Part shown: positions 57,919-64,000 of the stretch, one piece after another | How positions within the stretch are numbered: position 1 is the first letter of the stretch | Layout: every line of letters begins with the position of its first letter | Assembly: GCA_031841125.1 (NCBI GenBank) | Contig: CM063107.1 | Span: 48,187,497-48,251,496 of the forward strand | DNA: 64,000 nt | From: Acanthococcus lagerstroemiae | Taxonomy: Eukaryota > Arthropoda > Insecta > Hemiptera > Eriococcidae | Direction: 5' to 3' | Made by a program: the position numbers and the translations under genes | The notes under the pieces: generated by a model | What the model was told of the DNA's origin: nothing | Databases searched by the model: none | The model's input: only the letters and a program-made list of their open reading frames with translations

Positions 57919-59134
57919 CAGGGTGTATACCAGTTTCAAAAGATCCAAAAATTCCTCCATTTTAATACGTAGGAGGTTCCCCAAAAATTCAAAAGTGGAG
58001 CGTTTTTGTAAGAAACAAGTTGAAAAGAATGAATTTTGACAGGATCGAATATTGTTTAAATAATTCAGATTTCTAAAGTTTCTAATTAATTTGTGATAAT
58101 ACCTGTATTATTAATGATGGCTATCGCTTTAAATTACAACTTTCATAAATGACCGTGAATAAATTTATGAATACGTTTAGTTATTCGTATCTGAGTTCAC
58201 ACTGTAAATTGTTATTGCTTAGATGGTATCTAAGTTTTAAATTAGATTGAAGCAATAATTCTTTAGGTTTTATTTAGTTATTTTTATATGTTGTGGTTAT
58301 TTTTTACTTATTCCTTCTAACCAAATTATGTCAAGAATAATTTAAAGTACTGCAGCAGTTATCTGCAAAATTCTCTATTTATAATTTCAAATAATCATCA
58401 GTGGTTCATACAATACGCTGGTGAATACCAGGAAGTGCTTCCTGATTCGGTTTCATAATTGAACATGATAATTTGAAAAATAAGATTTTCCTTATGCAGT
58501 GAAGTACATTCTGGGGTATCAGTCTCTAATTTGTTAGTTTTCTGTGACACCTCTAAATTTTATCTCTTTTCTGACTTCAGATTCTCCCAAAATCTTACTC
58601 CCTTGGGCGGTAAGAAATCACTTCAACTTATTCACAAAATTAGGCTGCAAGTTTTGGAGGCATGTCGGTATTGGTTAATGGGGACCAAGAGGGCTGAAAT
58701 TCTGGATAGAATCACTTAAAAGAACGAAAAATCCTAGGGAGTCATGAAGTGTTCAAAAACCCTTGTAAAATAAGTAATACCCTAATGCACCTTATACATA
58801 TGTGAGTGTATTTTCTTTGCAAATAGCTTCAAAAAGGTCCTTCTTTTCAGAAAAAGAAAAAAAAAAAAATAGTTTGGTGAATTATGCTACAGACGTGAAA
58901 AATTGGAACCTATCAAGCTACTGATATTACTCACTATGTATGTATACCTTATAATTGATAGCTGAATCAACTTCTAATCCCATTTTCGAAAAAACAAAAC
59001 AAAAAAAAAGACTGATAGCGTATAACTAATTGTGAATTAACGATAAGAAACTGGGAAGAAGTCCCCCAAAATCAGACAGTGAAGTCCACCAAAAGTCCCC
59101 AGTTTCATTTTTCAAGATTGGTAGATACACTTTC
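57919..59134. mobile_element. Candidate CAGGGTGTATAC element
   Basis: CAGGGTGTATACCAGTTTC at 57919 is partly mirrored by GATTGGTAGATACACTTT ending near 59134. Right part has AGTCCCCCAAAATCAG and AAAAGTCCCCAG, left part CCCCAAAAATTC, in keeping with the group. The right terminus lacks the CCCTG and no target duplication was found. Confidence 0.35.
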
Positions 59135-59371
59135 GTTATTTTTGTACCACTATGCAACACTAATTGGGTTCTTCATCAAACCTCAGATAAAAATGGTCTC
59201 ATTCCATACTAAAAATTATAGTGATATATTTTGGGAAAAAGGGGTGCTTCGCCTGCTCTTCACTGAAGCCGATCCTTCTTTAAAAGGCTTTCCATAATAT
59301 TTTACGATACTTTCGGACTAAAAGTGAAAAAATTGTTGCAAACCGAAAAATTGTAATTACTCAGTAGTCAG

Positions 59372-60076
59372 CAGAGTTGGGACTTATTCGGATAATAATC
59401 ATGAATAAAAGTTCATTCATTATTCGTCATTCAGTATTCGTTATTCATTATTCATAAAGACGTAAAATTATTCATCAATCATTATTCAGTAAAATAAGGA
59501 TGTGAATAATATTCGTTATTCATTGCAAAACTTGTAACATTGTGAGCTGTCAATAAAGAAAGAACGTTGTTTTTTGATGCGAAAAAATTTGTCTTTTGAC
59601 TCGAAAATTTAAAAAATTATCCACGATAAAAATTTACTCCCCCCTCCTCCAAAAAAAGTGTAGAATAGTCATGTATTCTACGTGTAGAATAATACGCTAG
59701 TTTATTCTACGGCACAACCCTAATGCGGAATGAACGAGAAAGGAATCAGTGATACCAAAATAAAGTTTCAAAATGTGTATAGTAATCCCTAATCTTACCG
59801 GAGTAATTAGAAAATAAATGAAGTTTTTCCAATTTTCTCGGGGGAGGGGGGGTGACTGCGCCAGGGGGACCCCCCCAAGGCTAGGGGTCTGATTTCATTA
59901 TTCGCATGATTGATGTTATTGAATATCGATTACTGAATAATGAATGACTAATCGTTTTTCACACTTACGACTAACGAATAAACTATTCGTTATTCATGCG
60001 CTTACGAAAAACGAATAACGAATAAATTTTGCGTTATTCATTATTCAGCATTCGAATATTATTCTGCCCAACTCTG
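59372..60076. mobile_element. hAT MITE, 705 bp, with ATTCATTATTCG repeats
   Basis: CAGAGTTGGG at the left and CCCAACTCTG at the right are perfect inverted ends, and GTAGTCAG flanks both sides exactly (59364-59371 and 60077-60084), the 8 bp hAT duplication. The first ~130 bp and last ~170 bp are filled with TTATTCATTATTCGTTATTC-like simple repeats in opposed orientation. The centre holds a C/G-rich block (59840-59890). No coding frame. Confidence 0.95.
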
Positions 60077-60183
60077 GTAGTCAGTAGTTGCCTTTAAAAA
60101 GCCATTTTCTTCAGAAAAATGAACCTGTACAATTCGAAATATATGCGCTAAATTGGTCCAGAAACATAATATGTTTATTTATC

Positions 60184-60438
60184 GAGTGTCTCACGCACAC
60201 TTGACCTAAGTGACAAAAACCTTTTTTTTTTTTTTCTCAGGAGAGCAATTTGAAAATTATAAATAACGTTGGGTTATATACGTGGCTCAAATGGTTCATA
60301 CCATCTAGCAGGCTAAAAAAAAGAAGTAATTCGTCTTTTCTGAGTGTGGCCCGATAGAAGGCATCGAGATATAGAAGAATGTGTGTTAACTCATTTTTCG
60401 TCAAAATCTGACTCAGGTCAAGTGTGCATGAGACACTC
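60184..60438. repeat. Inverted repeat, 28 bp arms, 255 bp span
   Basis: GAGTGTCTCACGCACACTTGAC (60184-60205) has its reverse complement with one change at 60417-60438, and the match continues inward (CTAAGT against CTGAGT). A T run of 14 follows the left arm. Small MITE-like structure inside a 146-codon minus-strand chance frame (60237-60677). Confidence 0.6.
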
Positions 60439-60683
60439 GTTATATTCTGCCGATTTTGTAAGAAGTTAGAAATGAACCTCAAGAATATCGAAAATGGATT
60501 TATTGGGCATTTCAAAGGTTGATTGAGGAAAAACCGCAGGCCCAGGGGGAACCAACCGATAGATTCCAAATCAGCGTGAAACATAAGTCTGAGGTAACGG
60601 GGTTCGCTTCTCGAGGTTCTGAAAAAGATCAACATTTTTTGTTGTACACTTGTCATGTGATTTGAAATACCTGCCAAATAATA

Positions 60684-62059
60684 GGGTGAGACTTCTTTGT
60701 ACCAAAAATAGAAAATATTCGAATATTTTTGTCCATCCCGCTAAATTTTTTCCTTCGGGTGTAAAAATAATTCACTGAAAATTTCAACCAAATCGGATAA
60801 TATTAAGTCATTTCCACTTGAGTTTACAGTTTGAAAAAAACATGTCCGAGCACGCCCGTGGGTGTCGCGGTTGCCATCGCCTGGTGCTCCGCGTAACGCA
60901 GTGATGAACCTACGCGCGTGACATTGAAACACTAAAATCGTTATTTCTTGCCAGCTATTCATTCATTCTCACTCCAAATTAACAGATGCTCTGTTGTTAC
61001 CATTTTTATTGTATTTATTATTGATTCAGTCATCCATACGCAATGTATCTGTTTGAATTTGTTAATAAATGATCGGCCGATACTGATCAAGCGCTTTTGG
61101 ATATTCAATATTCAGAGTACAGGGAAAGATAACAGGTTGACAATTAGAAATTTCCTACGTATAAGTTTCAAATATGGGTACAATGAAAACAAGAGCACTG
61201 TATATTATTATATAAAGAATGAACAGGGTGACCACAGGGTGACCAGTTTCTGGGAAACCGGGAAAAGTCAGGGAATGTGGGCGCAGCTGGAGAAGTCAGG
61301 GAAAAGTCAAGACATTTTGAAAGAAAATCGAAGAAATAGTTAGAGAATTTTGAAGAAAACTTTATGATGTGAAAGTAGACTCAACTGAACATTTTTTTTT
61401 AAATAATTTGTTCGTTACAAAAAAGTTGGAAAATAGAATGGAAAAATCTGGAAAAGTCTCTAAATTTTTTCTTGGGAAAAAACTGGCCACCCTGATGAAA
61501 AAATACGAGTAGTAAGGGATTACTTAAATAAAATACTAGCTGGCGGAGCAAGGTATTGGATGAAAAATTTTAGGACAGGTCAGGAGATAAAAATATTGTA
61601 GCTAGGTTGAAATTATAAAATTTCTCCAAACATTTTGAATGAATGGGGTCAATTATTGGTACTTTATGGTTATTGAGCGGTTCTAGTTTGAAGAAAACCG
61701 GAATACAGGAAAAGAATTCATCGAATACTGACAAAATTTAGAGAGATGAACAGAGAGATCTCGGAGTCAATGCCTGTTGATCTCGAAAATGTAATTCAAT
61801 GCTCTGGCGGCGAGAAATACAATTTTGGTGTTTTCAGAGTTGCACGCGTAGGTTCGTCGATGCGTTACGCGGAGCGCCAAGCGATGACAACCGCGTCGCC
61901 TACGGACCCGTTCGGACTTGTACCTTTCGAATTCTGAGCTCGTCGGCTGGTTAATATTATCCGATTTGGCTGAAATCTTTAGGGAATCATTTCTACACCT
62001 GAAGTAGAAAATTTTGAAGGGGGACATGTAAAATAAATATCGGAAAATAAGTGTCACCT
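60684..62059. mobile_element. Element with ~230-245 bp inverted arms, 1.38 kb
   Basis: 60684-60930 is the diverged reverse complement of 61835-62059. Landmarks are GGGTGAGACTT/GGTGACACTT at the ends, AAATCGGATAATATTAA and CGCTCCGCGTAACGCA-GA-GAACCTACGCG near the inner part. Arms are about 70% identical by eye. The CpG-rich inner part of each arm (60850-60925; 61840-61930) contrasts with the AT-rich rest. The interior carries a younger MITE at 61224-61494. No transposase frame seen. Confidence 0.65.
61224..61494. mobile_element. CAGGGTGACCA MITE, 271 bp, 5 bp duplication
   Basis: Starts CAGGGTGACCACAGGGTGAC (terminus locally duplicated by 11 bp) and ends AACTGGCCACCCTG. ATGAA flanks both sides exactly (61219-61223 and 61495-61499). 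Interior GGGAAAAGTCAGGGAA and GGAAAAGTC repeat towards both ends. Same family as 24489-24730. Confidence 0.75.
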
Positions 62060-64000
62060 CAGCGAATAATTATAACAAAATGACCGGTTTCTCCTAATCT
62101 CTTGGTATTTACATATTAACTCCTAAAGAAGTCTGGTCTTTTTTTCTTCAAGGCCCTGGTCATGGGGGCCTAGGGAGGTGGCTCGTCCTAGTCATCTTTC
62201 AGAGTTCGCAAATTGACAATTTCACATGTTCATTTGGCAAAGAATACGCCACTTTTTTTTGCTCAGCAGTTTGAAAATTTTCGATTTTTTCATTACTTCA
62301 ATCCTAAGGAAATTTTTACTTCTCGCCCTGTCAGTAAATTTGTTTCGCTGCGGCCTTACTTTTCCCGGAAAACTTTTCTTTTCTCTCCAGCTAACCTGCC
62401 GGAGGCCAAATAGGGCAAGTTTAATTAGAAGCGTTCTCTGTTACGTAGCACATACAAAACTGTCGCGATTTCCCCCATTTTTCTCTTTTTGTCTCTTAAT
62501 TTTCCCTCGAGTTTTCTGTGTCGCTGCTCCCTCCCCCTCCCGGTCAAAGATGGTAAATGCAGGTAATGAGCGAGTGAAATGTAGCGATATTCGGCGAGCG
62601 CGAGTTTCACACCTACGGGCGTAATTTAATAAAAACTTGGCAAAGCATGTGTAATTTAGTCGTTAATTAAATCGTTCGCCGAGCTTTAAAAACAAATCGG
62701 GCAGCGGCTTCTCGCGCAGACGAAAAACGAGAAGGGACTGGCTGGCATGCGAGGAGGCCAATATATATATGTATATAGTACGCGTGTAGGCTAAAATATA
62801 GGAACCTATATAGGCCCTTTTCCTTTCTTCGCGAACAGGAAAACATTAAGTTTGGCTGGCGGGCTTCCGCTAGCGTGAGACAAACTTCGAAACTTTCAGA
62901 ACTGCGTGCGTTTCCAAACTTAAGTTTTTTTTTCACGGATGCGGAAACGTATCGGTATTCGAGAACGGTTTGGTTCGTAGTTTCGAGCACTCAGTCTACT
63001 CCAAAGGGAAACAGAAAAAAATCGTCATTGAGAAACTGTCGTGTAGACCTCTAGACATCTCGAAATGTGTTCAGTCCAAGAGGAATCGTTTTTGACGTAT
63101 AAAGATACAACTAGTTACTAGATTGTAACTAAATTCTAGAATGTTGTGCTGAGGCAACTTAAGGCTTGACTCAGCTGATTTTCAGTTGGGACTGGATGTA
63201 GCAGCTCTATTTGTAGAATGGTTTTGGTATATGGACGTGAAGAAATTTGGTCTTTCCGGTCGCAGAAGTGCGGTACACCGACCAGACGATTCGTTTAACT
63301 GAAATAAATAATGTAACTTACACATACGCGTTTAGATATTACAGATTACGTGACGCGCGGCAAGGAAAATCGACACAAATGCCGCGAACGTTCTATGAAT
63401 AATTCATTTGCGATGCGAAATATTCGAAGAATCGACTGTGTGTAATCGGTTCGCTATGTTTATTATAATACGCGGAAATTATTTCAAAATTTCGGGGTTG
63501 ATTACCGAGGCTAATAAATTTGATTACTAGATTGGTGTCCATGCTCAGACGGGATGCTCACCGAGTGTCGTGAAAGGTACGGAAGGCAAGATTCAAAAAC
63601 AGCTGCGTCAATGATCATAGAATTAACTCTTCACCAGTACTCCGTTGGCCATAATACAGATTTAGGTCGAGACTCATGTTTTTTGACTAAATCTATTTGA
63701 AATTGAATAATAATTAATGACTTGGAAAATACTGGTAGAAATCGTTCCAGTTTAGATTGGGGCACTTCGATGGCCTCAATGGGAAGACTACTTCATATAT
63801 CCCATTCGATGGACCATACGATATTGATTCGCTGGTATTTGTCGTGATTAAATCCAAATTTTTAATCCATTTTGGTATCCCTTCATTTTGAGGACTATCT
63901 TAACTTGGGGCTTGAAACATCCAAATCAGAGCTAGTACCTAATTATGGAATAGTAAAATTGTCATCAGGATGTTCCAAACTACTTCAGTTTCCATTTGGG
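62060..64000. other. Gene-free, CpG-retaining right end of window
   Basis: No supported gene. About 62370-63530 is CpG-rich and rich in TTAATT/AATTTA words. The overlapping frames at 62213-62624 (132 codons) and 62667-62990 (minus, 107 codons) have no domain and fit chance in GC-richer DNA. ATATATATATGTATATA tract at 62761-62778. Confidence 0.45.

Noticed and set aside
60237..60677. 146-codon minus-strand frame
   Set aside because: It covers one arm of an inverted repeat (60184-60438) and contains no known domain.
1..64000. CRISPR arrays, bacterial operons, phage genes or replication origins
   Set aside because: No regularly spaced identical repeats with unique spacers, no ribosome-binding-site spacing and no dense coding; all signs point to a eukaryotic nuclear genome.

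Overview
This window looks like non-coding nuclear DNA of an animal, most likely an arthropod. I found no intact protein-coding gene. Every open frame is short; none has a recognisable domain except two decayed transposases and the tail of a LINE reverse transcriptase. The sequence is AT-rich, full of homopolymers and short tandem repeats, and has no operon-like spacing. The arthropod guess rests mainly on the LINE tail near 5.03 kb, on mariner and hAT elements, and on a Penelope-type hammerhead-like hairpin. The species cannot be named from this sequence alone.

Layout. 0.4-2.4 kb is an element with ~390 bp inverted arms that encloses a CCAAT/TATA cluster. 4.9-6.7 kb is a nested stack: a CAGGGC-ended element holds a LINE tail and an internally deleted mariner (5148-6066). 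9.9-17.5 kb carries several short terminal-inverted-repeat elements, a 340 bp tandem repeat and hAT-type MITEs with 7/8-matching target duplications. At 18.98-19.20 kb a hairpin flanked by 12 bp direct repeats carries two head-to-head hammerhead-like cores. 23.5-26.0 kb is a 2.4 kb inverted-repeat element with a MITE inside. 28.3-30.4 kb holds nested CAGGGTG elements, a tRNA-derived SINE and a hAT element with a perfect 8 bp target duplication. 34.45-35.22 kb is a TA-flanked MITE. 38-45 kb holds several palindromes and a 1.44 kb foldback. 48.6-56 kb has a 1.4 kb CAGGGTG element, a second SINE copy, a segmental duplication, an inverted-repeat MITE and a composite structure of two MITE copies sharing one outer 8 bp duplication. 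57.9-62.1 kb has further elements, including a clean 705 bp hAT MITE and a MITE nested in an inverted-repeat element.

Two patterns cross the window. A degenerate 120-130 bp repeat marked by GTCGCTGARTTC recurs at several places. CpG-retaining, TTAATT-rich stretches (about 3.4-4.6, 8.4-9.6, 15.4-16.4, 26.0-27.2, 56.9-57.3 and 62.4-63.5 kb) lie between the mobile elements; they may be older, unique, possibly regulatory DNA, as in a long intron or gene desert. All boundaries were read by eye from terminal repeats and target duplications; percent identities are estimates.
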